This document shows positions 45,683-58,272 of a DNA stretch of 64,000 nucleotides, piece after piece. This stretch comes from Diatrype stigma. Taxonomy: Eukaryota; Ascomycota; Sordariomycetes; Xylariales; Diatrypaceae. The stretch lies in contig JAKJXP020000069.1 in assembly GCA_022225965.2 (NCBI GenBank), forward strand, positions 124,001 to 188,000, in the 5' to 3' direction. Below the pieces are notes generated by a model. That model was not told the DNA's origin, made no database searches, and saw only the letters and a program-made list of their open reading frames with translations. Position 1 is the stretch's first letter. Each line of letters begins with the position of its first letter. The translations under genes were made by a program, and so were the position numbers.

Positions 45683-46415
45683 TCCATGGATGCAACATGT
45701 GCAGTCGTCATGTGCTTTGGGGACTGGGATGATAGGACAGCTTCTACATAGGTAATTAGGAGGGGGGCAGGGTTATTCTCGAGCTTATGGAAGCGATGGG
45801 GGGAGGCAATGGCTCTTAGGTACCTCCCTTCAAGGTTTAACTGCGCACACTTCTTGAGCTACAGACCGCTATGCAGCAGAATCCAATCCAGTATATTCTG
45901 CTTTTCTTTCAGTTACTGTTATACCGAGGTAGAATCCAAGCAGGTGATGTGCTTAGTGTGGTATCGTATGTCCAGATGGCGGCGCCTACTAACCTGAGAG
46001 ACTCGTGTCCGGACTATGCGATGTAAATAGAGGCAGGTACGTGTAACGTGGTTTCCACTCGTTTGAATCAGTATCAACATGTAGATGTGACCTGATTGCG
46101 AAAGTACCTACAGCATACGGATACTGGGACACCGAATCGCCTAAGCACCTCCTAATAATACTGATCCCAACTACTTCCCTACATACGTCCATACCTACCT
46201 AAGTATTTACCTACATAGTACCTACTCTGACCGGTAATAAACAAGAGCTCAACCTACAACTAAAGAACACGTTCTGCAGTTGCACAGAACAAAACCTAGA
46301 GTCTACTCCTGTTATTTAGAAGCAGTTCCTCTTCTTCACTCATACTTCGCATCTTCCTAGGTTCGCGCCTTCTTAACCCCTCCGACCTCCATTGCCACTA
46401 GAAAGACTCTACACC
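45683..46415. other. Intergenic region between BTB-like duplicates
   Basis: These 733 bases hold no gene. Dense TACCTACCTAAG/TTACCTACATAG runs lie at about 46190-46225, upstream of the pseudogene. Confidence 0.55.
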
Positions 46416-47675
46416 ATGTCGAGCGCACCGTCGTCGAAACCGGGAGCACCATCCAACCGAGAACCCTTGGCAGCATGGGTGACTGCTAACACAAAAGCGG
46501 CCGTCCAAACGAGTCAGTCCTCCCAACTGGCGGATCGAGAAGGCTCTCCTCCCAGTGCGAAGAAGCGGAGGCTGGATAAGCCACAGACAGTGATCGTGGA
46601 CCCGAACGGCGATTTGCATCTTCGCGTCTGTTTTAGCGAATTAAAGTCTAATTTGACGACCAAGAATAACTCAACGGAGTTCCTAGTCGACTCAAAGGCT
46701 TTATGCAGAGTTTCCCCAGTCCAGGCTATGATACTTTCTGCATCACCGGCCCCAGCAGATCTAACTACCAAGGGAGAGGGAATTGCGTTACCTGTCAACA
46801 CTGAAACGTCCATGAGTTTGCTGTTTTACATTATGCATTGCCGATTCGAAGAAGTCTTCCAAATAAGTCTCCAAATCGACATTGACGATCTTCACGAGCT
46901 TGCGATCTTGACAAATCGATTTGACTGCATTGCCGTCATCCGTCCATAGGTAAAATCATGGCGCAATGCTATGGCCAAACCTGTACCCAATGCCAGCCGT
47001 CAGCAACTGGAGCGTATTTGTTGGGTGGCTTGGGAATTCGGCGACCGGGATATATTCGAAACGGTCTTGAAAAGAATCGTTGTCTCTATCACCAGTTCTG
47101 ACCTCATCGAATTTCGACCCATCTTCGATGACATGCGTGAGCCTCATGGACCATTTGGTATGTATGGACAGAATATCGCGGGCAAAATTCTGAGGGACTA
47201 ACAGGTTTTTCCAGGTATGGTGATGTCACAGCGCAATGCAACAATCCGCAAGTTACTGCACCCTATCCGCGAGGCTCTGTCGGCTTTGCGTACACCGGCG
47301 AGAGATAGAAGCCGAGTTTCCCTATGCCGTAGTTTGGCACATTCCCATGACGATGAAGGATGCGATTGCGAAGCACTTATGCTGGGAAGATTGATACGAT
47401 GTCTTTCTAGTAATGGCCTCTACGATGCGATTCAACATGCCCCTTCCGAATATTAAGGAACTGTAGCTCGGTTGGAAAGAAATCTCAGAGCTATTTCGGT
47501 CAAGGGGCATTCTGGGAATGATCACGTTAACTGCGTTCTTATCCCCCATCACGCGGCTTCAATTGACGCTACCATGAACGATCTTAACTCCATGGCTACC
47601 GACAGCCAGCTGCGCCATCTTGCAGCACAAGCAAGTAAAACGGGTATCGGACATGATACATCCAATGGCAACTAA
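46416..47675 (+). pseudogene. BTB/POZ-like domain gene broken by two in-frame stops
   Basis: The homology runs through exons 46416-47157 and 47215-47675, with a 57-base intron at the same position as in the neighbour at 44391. Shared marks are DPNGDLHLRV, VDSKALCRVSPV, YIMHCRF, LTNRFDC, CWVAWEFGD, CEALMLGRL and DSQLRHLAAQ. A TAG at 46947-46949 falls where the intact copy has TGG (Trp, 44985-44987), and the frame continues cleanly after it. A TAA at 47454-47456 interrupts the last exon. No frameshift is seen, so inactivation seems recent, or the first 177 residues are still made as a short BTB-only protein. The first change fits a G-to-A mutation. Confidence 0.83.
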
Positions 47676-48247
47676 GTCTTTGCAAGAGGCGCCATCAACT
47701 AAGCAAACAAGAGAAGACATGGTACTTTGATCAGTGTTCTCTGTTAATGAAGAGTTTGCCAGGCATCAAGGGGTGAGGGAGCTACACGGAGGACAGGGTA
47801 TCACATTGAACTAGAGATCGATGCTAGCAATTGCATGTGCTTTGAATCAAGATAGTTACAGGATGGAGATACACATATAGGTAGCTAGCTACCCTAACTC
47901 GACACGTAGGGTGCATTGCAGTAATCATGCTAACACTAACGGAGTAGTTTCACCATAATGTGCTATGGAATGAGAAAATGTACCCACTGCTCAAGTGTTT
48001 TGCAACGACGAGAGACAACATGAATGAACTCGAGAGGTACTTCACGGTGCTTACTGTGGGCCCCTTGCGGGTTATTCTAGATAATGAAGTACCAAGTACA
48101 AGAGTGTAAGTGGCACGGAGGGGGTGGGGTACCTAGAAGATGTCAACAAAACAAAGCTCAAACGGCACTGGGGGTATGGGGATAGTGGTTAGAGAGTTAG
48201 TATCTAAACCTTAGCAGAACTGCTTGTCGAGACGGAAGGCGAACGGC

Positions 48248-48387
48248 GAGGACGGCGAGGGAGGATTGTCGAGTCGGTACGGAGGACGGGGAGGACGGCG
48301 AGGGAGGAGTGTCGAGTCGGTCGGGGAGGACGGCGAGGGAGGACGGGGAGGACGGGGAGGACGGCGAGGGAGGAGTGTCGAGTCGGT
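48248..48387. repeat. 31-bp minisatellite, three dispersed units
   Basis: Units at 48248-48278, 48291-48321 and 48357-48387 share GAGGACGGCGAGGGAGGA followed by TGTCGAGTCGGT. They are separated by GGGGAGGAC filler. Confidence 0.88.
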
Positions 48388-49002
48388 ATGAGAACGGGTG
48401 AGCGGGCGGAGGGCTCTGGTATATTCTTTTGGATCGTAGGGTCCCCCCCACGGGCAGAGTGTTCCGCGTGCACTGCCAATTATCACCGTCGGTTTTCCGT
48501 CTCGCGCTACCGTATAGGTTAGAAGTGGCAGCGCGACTACTGGTCCGATCACCAGCGGCATGCTCTGACGCGGCAGCGGCGGGGTTTTGTTGTCACGGGA
48601 CCTCCCCGCGCCTCACTGTGTCGTTCGTACCCCGGTGAGAGCAGGGCCCGGAGTTATTTGATCATCAGGACTGTTTCGGGAATCACTTCAGCCACTCGTA
48701 AATCGGTCACCGCGCTTTCTTTTACACCCGGCGGGCCCTTTTTGTCGCATGGGAGTTGGGTGGCACACTGTTACGTAGTTGCGATCACGATCAGGTTTTA
48801 ACGCGGCAGCCCAGCAGTAGGGAACTCAGACACCTCGGCACTGTCTTATTTGGTATCGCTTCAGGCTTGGCGAGTTTTGGTTTTGTTATCGCTGAACTCC
48901 GTAACAGCGCGCCGGTACTTGTGCAGACGCGACAATGCTAGCATGTTTAACCCCGCCACGGGGGGCTAGTTTTACCCCGGCCGAGGGGAAAAAGGACTAA
49001 GT

Positions 49003-49167
49003 GATGGTGATGGTGATGGTGATGGTGATGGTGATGGTTGTAGAGGTGGAGAGATGGAGAGATGGAGAGATGGAGAGATGGAGAGATGGAGAGATGGAGA
49101 GATGGAGAGATGGAGAGATGGAGAGATGGAGAGATGGAGAGATGGAGAGATGGAGAGATGGAGAGAT
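49003..49167. repeat. Compound microsatellite (GATGGT)n then 15 x GGAGAGAT
   Basis: About six GATGGT units (49003-49038) are followed by fifteen uninterrupted 8-bp GGAGAGAT units (49048-49167). Confidence 0.93.
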
Positions 49168-50817
49168 GGGATGGAAAAGGGGTTGATAGAGGAAGATGTT
49201 GATGAAAGGATGGAGAGCTAGGCAAATAAAAATATGGGAGGACGGAAAACAAGGTGAAGGGGGGGTATTGATGGAGAGGTGGGAAATGAAGGGGGCAGTG
49301 ATGAAGAAGTGTTGATGGAAAGGTGGAAAGACAGCGAGGGGTAAAGGGGATAGAAGAATGCTGATGGAGATGCTGAAGATGGAGAAGTGGAAGGATGGAG
49401 ATAGAGGTGATCAAGGAATGATGATAAAGAAGTGGAAAGATGATATAGAAGTGTTGATGAAGAAAGGTATGAAAAGGCAGATGAGGGTGATGGGAAGTAG
49501 AAAGGATTGGACAGTGTAAAGATGCCCTCAAGGTACTAGGGTATGTAGGTATGGAAAGAGAAATCAGTCAATTGGATTGATGATTGGGAATTAGATAGAG
49601 TACGTATTCCGAGTGTAGAATTTTGATGGAATAAATCTGTGTGCGGTGCCTAAAGGGTACTTGCTAGCAGACAGTGAGGGTTTAAGGGAGTCGAAGGTAC
49701 CTAGTGGGTACATCTTCTCCTGTTTCTGGACGCCAGGTACCTGAGTGAATGGTCATTTGAAAACTTAGGATTAGGTGTTTGATGGTGATGGATGCATGCT
49801 AGAGAATGCCCAGTCGTAGAAGGGGGGTGGTTGAAAATAGGAATACTGGTGGTTTGGGCAAGTGATGGATGGGAAGAGTGATGGATTGGAAGAGTGATGA
49901 TGGGTAGGGAGAATGATAGGTTGGGAAAGTGATGGACTTGAACAGTGACCGGCTGTAGAAATCATGGGTTGATGGAAGACTGATGGGGGGAGTGGGTGAC
50001 TGCGAAGGTGATGTTTACATCGAGGGAAGCGGTAGGAAGCTAAGGGACGCGTACTTATATAAGGCAAAACAATGCAGGTTGTTTACTGATAGGGGATACC
50101 AAGTACCAAGTCACGAATGTATATCAGAGACCCAAACATGGAATCGTAAGTGAGCTGCCTAACGTAAGTAGAACTTGGCCCTCCGTCTGGCAAACCACTT
50201 GTATTCAACATGTACTATCTGATGGTGTCATGGTAGGATTAGTATGAAGTAAATTTATTAATATCGTGGATTAGTACCTGAGAACTACCGTCTCAAATAA
50301 GAACCCCCTTGCCCCTATACTTCTTCACCCCTCTCCTGGAGTACCTAGTTACATGTAGTTCTTCCAACATCAGAGCCTGATACCCCACAACGTGGGCAAG
50401 TATTCGAGACTGCGTTGAGGCCGAGACGAGGCTAAAAGTTCCCACCGGTCGTAGAAGATAGGGTTCACCAAGTAATGAAGATATGGGCCTTGAAAACAAT
50501 TTGGTGTAGAAGGGATCATCGATGCCAAATTGGTGCCATCAACTGTATCTCAGAAATCAATACATGCTAAGTCTAAGGTTTTCCCAGTTTCTTTCTATCG
50601 CTAATCTCTTTTCTCAAGTACCACAGTCGTTGAACCCCTTCAGATGATACCAAAATAACATCGACACGACCGTGAAAGACGCCTATCCCAGCCGCCAGTC
50701 ACCAAGATCATCGACCAACCATGACGAAAGCGTCCTCAATGCAACCCCATCCGCTTGCTCTATCACTATTCCTCGTCCCGTCCCCGTTCCCGTTCCTGTT
50801 CTTGCCCGCATGTCCCA

Positions 50818-53463
50818 TCATTTCTCCCTAAGCACAAACGTATCCCCCGCCCATCCAAACGCCCTACTCAACCGACGCCCCATCCTCCGCGCGATCGTGA
50901 ACGCGATCTTCCCGCGCGGGTGCGGCTCGTGGAACTGGATCTTTCTCTGGTCCTCGGCCAGCTTCTGGAACTGCCAGACGGACCCGTACAGCTTCTCGGC
51001 CGCGAACAGTCCCGTCGCCGTCATGGCGTGCACGAAGTCGGTCCAGGCCACCTCGCCCGGCGAAGACGTCACGGCCGGGTTGAAGAACAGCACCCGGAAC
51101 ACCTTGAGCGAGCGGCCATCGACGGGGATCGTCGGAACCGTCGGCTTGATATTAACTTCGGGATCTGCCGTTATGGCGGCTGTGTCTGTGTCTGTTGTTG
51201 ATGCATCCCGCGTCTTGGGTTTCGTCTTTGGAGCTGGGGAGCGAGTGGATTTGCTGCCACCTTTGCTCTGTTCTCCGATGTAGATTGTAGATAGTGGTAC
51301 GTATAGACTGTCTAGGCTTGAATCTGAGACTGACTCTCGCCCTGGCTGCTTCGCGGCGGATGGCACAGGATCAATCCAGTCTGGCGTCCGTTGCATAACT
51401 CGCGGCTGGGTAAGGACACGGCGGATGACAGTACCCTCCAAGCTACCACATTTCGCATACACGATCCGGTCAATGTTGGCCCAAAAATGGTCGAGATTTC
51501 GCTCGGCCTGTTGTAGCGCCTCTACGTTCTGCTTAGTTCGTCGCTTCTCGAATGGATAAGCGAACTTCTTGTCTGTGGGATTGCCGGACATGGCCACCGT
51601 AGTAAGATTCCTGTCGTGGAGGGCGAACATGATATTGTTGCATGTTATCGTGTGTTCTGCAAATTCCTTTTTGATGTCTTGGTCCCGATCAACCAGAGCA
51701 CTCTCGTATCCCCTTGCCCACGGCTGATATAAGTCTAACTGGCTTATGCAGTGTGAGACGATGGACAGGTCACTGATTGTACCGGCCATGCGTGCGGAGA
51801 TGAGCTCCTTCGCGCGTGGGTCCGTTTCAAGCAGCCTTCCTAGCTCATCGACTATCAGCGGGAGGCGGATGAAGAAGAGATCCTGGCCGTCTTCCCATAG
51901 CGTACGGAGAATCCAGAGGACTTGGCTTTCGATGTCGTTCATACTGACGCCGGGCTTTGATTGCACAAGAATCTTGCTCGTTGTCGCATCCGGCGGCGGC
52001 TGGCGGACAAAGTACTTGCGCCAGGGAGGTGATGCAACAAGATGGTCTTTCAGTTGGTTGAGTGGCCCCTTTGCTGCCTGGCTCAGGTAATGCCGGAACT
52101 TGAGTATGGCGCCCATAAGTTCTCCGGGCAGCTCCTCGGTGGGTGATATAGCGCTCGCATACTTGGTTTGGAGTAGTCGTAGTGCGTGGGCTTGTCGCTG
52201 TAGTTCTGAGAAGAACTCAAGCTGCAAGTACGCCTCGACAACGACCGTGCCGCACACGCGAGCCCAGAACGTGGTTTGGTGCACTTTCTTCAGGGTCGGA
52301 TGTTCTTGACCGTTCATATCAAGCAGAATCTCCTGTCGATGCTCTTTGACCTCATTGAGCTGTTCTGCGAAATACGCTGGATCCTCCCGCAGGGCCCATA
52401 GATGATCCGCAGCCGCGGACTGTCTGGCACTGAGAACCGATTCGATTCTAGTCATATCCAGCTTAGCAGGCAGTCGGTACGGTGCTTCTGCGGCCATCAC
52501 GGCCAGAGAATCGAAGCCGTTGGTTTCCGCGTCCGATTTCAACTGTGGTTCCGGTTGAATAGGATATGTGTCTGCTGTGAGTTGATCGCTCGGAATTTCA
52601 TGCAAGATTTGCTGGCAGACATCGACAAGAAATTTCAACAGTCTCTCTTGTGCCTCCAGAATGATCAAGCCCTCTCCAGGAAGGCATTGCTTACGGGTAT
52701 GCATCCAGTCAAAGGCATCAGGATGATCTTCCCACGCCACAAGCTTGCCATACTCTTCAGCATTGGTGGCCCCGTGTAGGACCATGACATAACAATTTAG
52801 GTACCAAGGTTTTATGTGCTTCGTTACCAAGCCCAGGTGCATTGCCTCGTAGTCAGCCCCAGCGAAATCAGGAGGCGGGTTCCGCCCCCGCGCGTTCACG
52901 AGTAAGAGAAGGGATTTCGGTTTGAGGAGATCATCCTGGTTGATGTGCGGCCACATGTATTGGTCCCTGAACCTTTCACCAGATACGGGTTGGTGTTTTC
53001 TGTTCGTCCGGCGGAAAGCATCGAAATCTGGGCGATGTGGGGTTGCCATGCCGGGCCATGCATCCAACAGAATCTTCTGCCTCTGGGGCCTCGTCTTCTT
53101 GGCCCATCGCTTCTGGATAGTTGCTTCATGGCGAATGAGAATCTCGTGCAAGGACGTATAGCTGCTAAAGACATGTTTTGATCTCGTTTGGGCTTCTCGA
53201 CGGACTTCTTCCGGAGAGGCGAAGTGTACCGATGGGTCTAGCTTCCTTATGAAGGCATCTGGATCAGATAAGTCGAGGTCGTCAGGAGCACCGGCTGCAT
53301 TTGAGGCCCTTCCCTTTTGTAACTGCTGGAGGAAAATAGCTTCCAGGTCACGTTCGCTAGGCGTATCATCAGCAGCGCCTGTGCCACCGAGTGCCATAGC
53401 GCGTGCGCCACCGGTACCGTAGAGGCCCTCTAGGAATGCCTGGGACCGTGGGTCGAATGCCAT
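50818..53463 (-). CDS. Large fungal-specific protein of unknown function ('ipa'-type)
   Basis: An intronless 881-residue frame starts at ATG 53463; an upstream in-frame TTG is not used. The sequence resembles proteins labelled 'ipa protein' in other moulds, from memory of the C-terminal pattern (KVFRVLFFNPAVTSSPGEVAW, DFVHAMTATGLFAAEKLYGS, HEPHPRGKIAFTIARRMGRRL). The N-terminal third contains RHEATIQKRWAKKTRPQRQKI and a WPHINQDDL segment. The middle is helical without membrane segments. Residues about 730-790 are a Ser/Thr/Lys linker. No catalytic motif is recognised. It is probably a soluble intracellular protein; its role is unknown. Confidence 0.85.
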   Translation of the reverse strand: MAFDPRSQAFLEGLYGTGGARAMALGGTGAADDTPSERDLEAIFLQQLQKGRASNAAGAPDDLDLSDPDAFIRKLDPSVHFASPEEVRREAQTRSKHVFSSYTSLHEILIRHEATIQKRWAKKTRPQRQKILLDAWPGMATPHRPDFDAFRRTNRKHQPVSGERFRDQYMWPHINQDDLLKPKSLLLLVNARGRNPPPDFAGADYEAMHLGLVTKHIKPWYLNCYVMVLHGATNAEEYGKLVAWEDHPDAFDWMHTRKQCLPGEGLIILEAQERLLKFLVDVCQQILHEIPSDQLTADTYPIQPEPQLKSDAETNGFDSLAVMAAEAPYRLPAKLDMTRIESVLSARQSAAADHLWALREDPAYFAEQLNEVKEHRQEILLDMNGQEHPTLKKVHQTTFWARVCGTVVVEAYLQLEFFSELQRQAHALRLLQTKYASAISPTEELPGELMGAILKFRHYLSQAAKGPLNQLKDHLVASPPWRKYFVRQPPPDATTSKILVQSKPGVSMNDIESQVLWILRTLWEDGQDLFFIRLPLIVDELGRLLETDPRAKELISARMAGTISDLSIVSHCISQLDLYQPWARGYESALVDRDQDIKKEFAEHTITCNNIMFALHDRNLTTVAMSGNPTDKKFAYPFEKRRTKQNVEALQQAERNLDHFWANIDRIVYAKCGSLEGTVIRRVLTQPRVMQRTPDWIDPVPSAAKQPGRESVSDSSLDSLYVPLSTIYIGEQSKGGSKSTRSPAPKTKPKTRDASTTDTDTAAITADPEVNIKPTVPTIPVDGRSLKVFRVLFFNPAVTSSPGEVAWTDFVHAMTATGLFAAEKLYGSVWQFQKLAEDQRKIQFHEPHPRGKIAFTIARRMGRRLSRAFGWAGDTFVLREK

Positions 53464-56400
53464 CTTCAGCTTCAGGCCAACATGGAGCGACAATACGATA
53501 GGCTCGAATTACTTGTTTGTGCACATTCAAGGTAGGATTTGCTCTTATATTCCATCGAAATATACCCCGCCTTTAAGGTAGCTTCAGAATGGTTTCAGCG
53601 TGTCAGCTGGCACACATATTGACGGTCTGTCCAGTATCAGCAACTTCACCTTGCCTAAGTCGCCTAAGTGAGGTTTTTACCATCATCTCGGCATTGTAAT
53701 ATTATACACCGAATTCTCGACATATTTCAGCGTCATGGCTGGTGCACTATTGCATCTTTCATGCTGCCTGTTTATCATTCAGAAAGGCCGTCCATCGTCA
53801 ACCTCCCCTACTTACTCAGTTGTCACAAGGGGGCAGGGGCTGATAGGAGAGCTTGGATTACATAATGCTGTGGTCTCATCTAGCGGCTTGGCGCACATTA
53901 TAGGGGTATTCGGCCTCTTCCGTGATGAGATTGGCTACCTAGGTAATTAGAGATCAATTCTTTTCTTTCTGTATAGCAATATATCTGGTTTCGAGTCACG
54001 TTATATTTGATCATCTTAATGCTATACAAGTAAATTTGCTTAGTTCAGATTCAACGAAGAGATAACTGACACCGCAAGACCCCGTCACTTGTCGCATCTT
54101 TGGTGATATCTGGATCGAAGTTCGAACTTGAGCCCTCAGTATCGCGTAGGCTGCACAGGAAAGAGGCATCAAAATTGTCTAAACACGACAATATTCCTCC
54201 ACTACAACCGCCACAGTGTAATAGGTCGGTCCAAAGATATGTGTGCTACCTATGTCTGCAGTGGCATTTCTCAACTCTCATATAAGATATTCCCATTTGG
54301 AAGTGAACCCCTGTCCACGCCATGTTAGCGGAGACGGTCATCTTTCTCACTTGGCTATGCTTGTTTTTGTTAGTACCTGCATGATAAATCGAGATTCGAT
54401 ACCTCGGATTCCTCGTGCAGAAATGACGAAGTGCAGAGCATCCAATTGAGGTTCACCGGAAGACAGACGATGGGAACATAAACTCCGGTATGCCAAGGAA
54501 GCGATCATTGGGTTGATGGGGGTGAATGAGCTGGCTGATTCCACGTCAAATGTGTTCAGGATTGAACTAGATGCACTTTGAATCACTCTGACATGCGATG
54601 TGGCTAGCCGGCTATGGAAGAGGATCGGTGGGTGACTGCCACAGTGGGTCTAGACAGCCTGTGAACCCTTTTGATGATAGATAATTGTGCACTTTGACCT
54701 GTCGGGTCTCTATCGGAGCTATCCCGTGTGGGAAGCTGCAATGCGTCTCCGAGGGAGTATAGAAGGTCGATATGCATAATCGGCCGTCTCGTTGCTTTTT
54801 CCATGTACGGGACTTGTCAGTGGCCATGCATGCGCGCACGCCATCACATCCCACATTTTATTGGCCAATGATATACAGGTATGCAGTGTTTTTTCGATCT
54901 CACTTGATAGAGGGCGGGTGACAGCGAGGAGATTCCCAAGGGACAGGCTATGAGTGATGGAACTTGAGGTTTGGAGAAACGTATCACTCTGGATACAGGA
55001 TGTAGGAGCGTATGTGACTATCTAGAACCCTAGTCTAGTCGACTGCATCAAAAACCATAATACTCAACTTACGATGTAAAATGCCGCGTGGGGTAGGTTT
55101 TAGGCTTTGTCGATGAGGAGACTGACAAGGATCCATCCTTACCTAACTGTCACGAGAGACATTCTGATATACCCGGTGAAGGAATAGTCCATTTGCCGGA
55201 ACAAGATTGTTCCCAGTCAGTTCCCAATTAGTAGAAAGCCCTAGAGATGGACGAATAGACGGGCCAGGATAGCCGCCGGCCGATCCGCTAATGAAGTATG
55301 GTACGGCTATGTGCGGAGAGCGGGGATGGTGGGGCCGGCGGTGGTCTGAGTAAGGGCCCGGCCCTATCAAACCCCGCATGTTCGGCGACTGCCACTTAGA
55401 TGATCGGGTTCCTTGGCGCGACAGCCCGGGATTGCCAGGCACAAATGAGACATCACCTACCTACCTTAGCCGAGAGACCGCCGACTGGCCGACGTCCGAT
55501 CCGGTCCGCGATACTCGCAATCGCACAACGTCCCTTCAAGGAAAATGCACGATGTCTTCGAACGATACCACCCATTCCCTTCTACCATGTCATGGATGCG
55601 GATGACCTGTCCAGTGTCCTTTGTCCTAGGGCCAGTTCTTGTATCGAATTGGTGACCAGCTTCCAATCGCGTATTTGGCAAGCTGCATGTCTGTCGACAC
55701 GCGGCAGGCCGGCAATATGTCGCTTGAAGTGCATACGCACATCTCCACCCCCTCTCATATATTGGTCTTCCCACAGACCGGCTGCGACTGTAGCTGTCTC
55801 CAAGCACGTTCTCGTTCGTCGGAGCCCGATGGCTATTTGGAATGCGTGGCCTAAAGGCGAAAGACACCCGAAATAGTCTTACATGTGCGACATCGTGATG
55901 ATCAACGATTTGATTAGAATGACTAATTGACTGGACAATGAAGTCCGATGGGATACATACGATCACGAAATCGATCAAGATCCATTCTCAGGGAGCAAAT
56001 AGAAAAAAAAATCCGAAAAGCCCAGTAGCAGAACAACGATGTCTCTGAGCTATTCGAGGGGAAACCGTGCATTTAAAAACCTCCCGTGGTTCAAATTCTT
56101 TAATTGGATCTCAATGGCACGTAGTTACTAATACACGGTATGCTCGGACTCTCTGACCGCCTTTACGATCCACACTGGTAACTATAGCTTGTGGTTTTGC
56201 CTCGTCGCTTCGAAGGATTGCTTTCGCCGCTTATAAGACACCAAGCTATGCAGCCAGCTAGCTGTAACATGAGGCGGTTGCATGGATGTATCCCGATTAT
56301 CGTCAGAATGTGGCTTGAATCCTACGCTGTATGCAAAGGCCAGACCATACCGCCATGGGTGTACAATTCATACGTACATGAGCTGTATATGATATATGTG

Positions 56401-58272
56401 CCCATGCGCCGACCGCGTCAGCATTGTGTTAACGAATGGCAACAACATACGTGCGATGCAAACGACATTTGAGTAGTTGCTCACACTTCTTTGGGCCAAT
56501 ACTTCTCGCAGTCTGTTCGGAGGAACATGTAGGTATCTGTAATCGATTCACAGCAATTCTATGCGATCGACTACCCCTCAGCAGCCCCCAGCGACTAGGC
56601 TGAGGCACGAGCCAACGTGACTTCAACACGATACACTTCGTGTTTGATAGTCTTGATAGTCGATAACTACTTCTCCGGTTCCGGTGACGCAATTGATCTG
56701 TCTGTAAACCGCGTTCAACCATGCACCCCGGCCGTTCTGGACTTATCAGTAAGGACTAGGTAGTCTGGTAGTCTGTAGTTAAGGTGTGCGCACAAGAATC
56801 GTCACTTTCCTCGGTGTTTACCTCGGTGTCACCCTGGCAGTACCGGGGTAGAAGCATCCTTGCTCTCTGAGTCACCCATGATCCACGAGTTCCCTTGTCG
56901 TCTCATAGGGCTGGGCAGCAAGGCAGCAACCCGTTCTGCAGCCAGTTTCATCACCTTGATCGGTCCCAAGAAATCGAACTGCCGACGGTTCATCGATGTC
57001 CATGGATGATATATTGACAAATGTCGCCAAATCATGGACCAGCAAACCCCTCCGCGCAGACCTCAAGGGCCGATAACCATACCACATGGACAACTAATCG
57101 TCAAACGGCTGAGTCTTTCGTATGCACATAGGTAGGGAACCCTTGCGGCCGAAAGGTTGACGAGACGGTATGGCAGGGTTCAATTACCATATCAAGTAAT
57201 CTCGGAAACAACCCTGGCTTTAAGGAATCCTTCTAGAGCCATTCTATTCGACTGCGCTAGGCGCTGCGGTGGGCTTTGGTGATGTGCGCTGGGTTTAGCT
57301 TGTTGGTTCAGCGCTTATTAGCCAGCATGGCGACCAGTCAACAGCCATGGCGGCGCAGAGACCGACTTTCGAGGTCCGATTTGTTTGAGGCAATCCTGCG
57401 CCGATCCCAGGACCACTTTGATCTGCACATGCATACTGTACGGTACATCCATCCATCCATCCATCCATACATTCATTGTTGGGACGGTAACGTCATTGGT
57501 AGATGGAACACATTCTGTAGATGTAGGCTACATTTCCTCAACGGCATCGTTAGCCATGAATTACACTTCGTGTTGCCCTATGACAGCCACACTTTCGCAT
57601 GCCGGCACGCGTCGCCCACTGCGGCCGGGGGGCCCGATTCCGGGGCTGCGGGACTAGCCGCCACAACCTTAAAGTGATCACAGCTTTTCCCAATAGTGTG
57701 GGTGTGAGGCGAAGCCACCTCGTAGGCTGCTCTGCTCCAAGATGTGACGGTGACAGAACTGAGCCAGGTTTTGATCCTCACTGTCTCGTCGCTGCCCTAC
57801 CTACTTCGTATTGGCGCGCTGACGCCCGACGACGCTAGGATCCGAGACTGGTGGGGGATGGGCGATGTTCCTCCGCAGTAAGCTGACCACGAGACCGTTG
57901 ACGTATAGTCGGTACAAGTGGTACAAGATTCGCTTGTGAAAGGTCTCGGTTTTGTGGAATGGAGCAAGCGGAAAGCTCGGGTTACCGCGTTTCTTATCGA
58001 TGATTTCATGATGGCTGAGAGGGCTGGACATATGGTAGGTGGCAGGGTGTAGGTAGTAGGGGACGACCATATAAATACTCGAGCCTCCATGCCCTTGCTC
58101 CCGAGGACACTTTCCTGTCTGCACGGTTCTTATTTTAGCTATTCGCTGTTCCAAAGTGAATCTATATATCAAGCTCGTCATCGCACGTCCACTCGCAGCA
58201 AGCTATAAATACATTGTACCCACGGACCCATCATACCGGTTTCATCCCTGGCCATAGCTCCCCGTCTTCAAT
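53464..58272. other. Longest gene-free interval
   Basis: I find no supported gene in 4.8 kb. Open frames up to about 170 codons overlap each other on both strands and have no family resemblance. A (CATC)n tract lies at about 57449-57470. Confidence 0.5.

Larger units (their letters stand above)
47676..50817. other. Repeat-rich, gene-free interval
   Basis: Three kilobases with a minisatellite, two microsatellites and, at about 48440-48990, a GC-rich segment ending in GTTTAACCCCGCCACGGGG that resembles a transposon-end remnant. GATGG/GGAAG-rich simple sequence continues to about 50000. No gene is seen. Confidence 0.55.

Noticed and set aside
48440..48990. Possible LTR or transposon end (GTTTAACCCCGCC near 48951)
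   Set aside because: Only one end-like motif is visible, with no second copy, target duplication or coding remnant, so it is noted but not called as an element.
53464..58272. Several overlapping frames of 60-170 codons (e.g. 55400-55876, 55466-55978)
   Set aside because: They overlap on both strands, show no splice logic and resemble no protein family.
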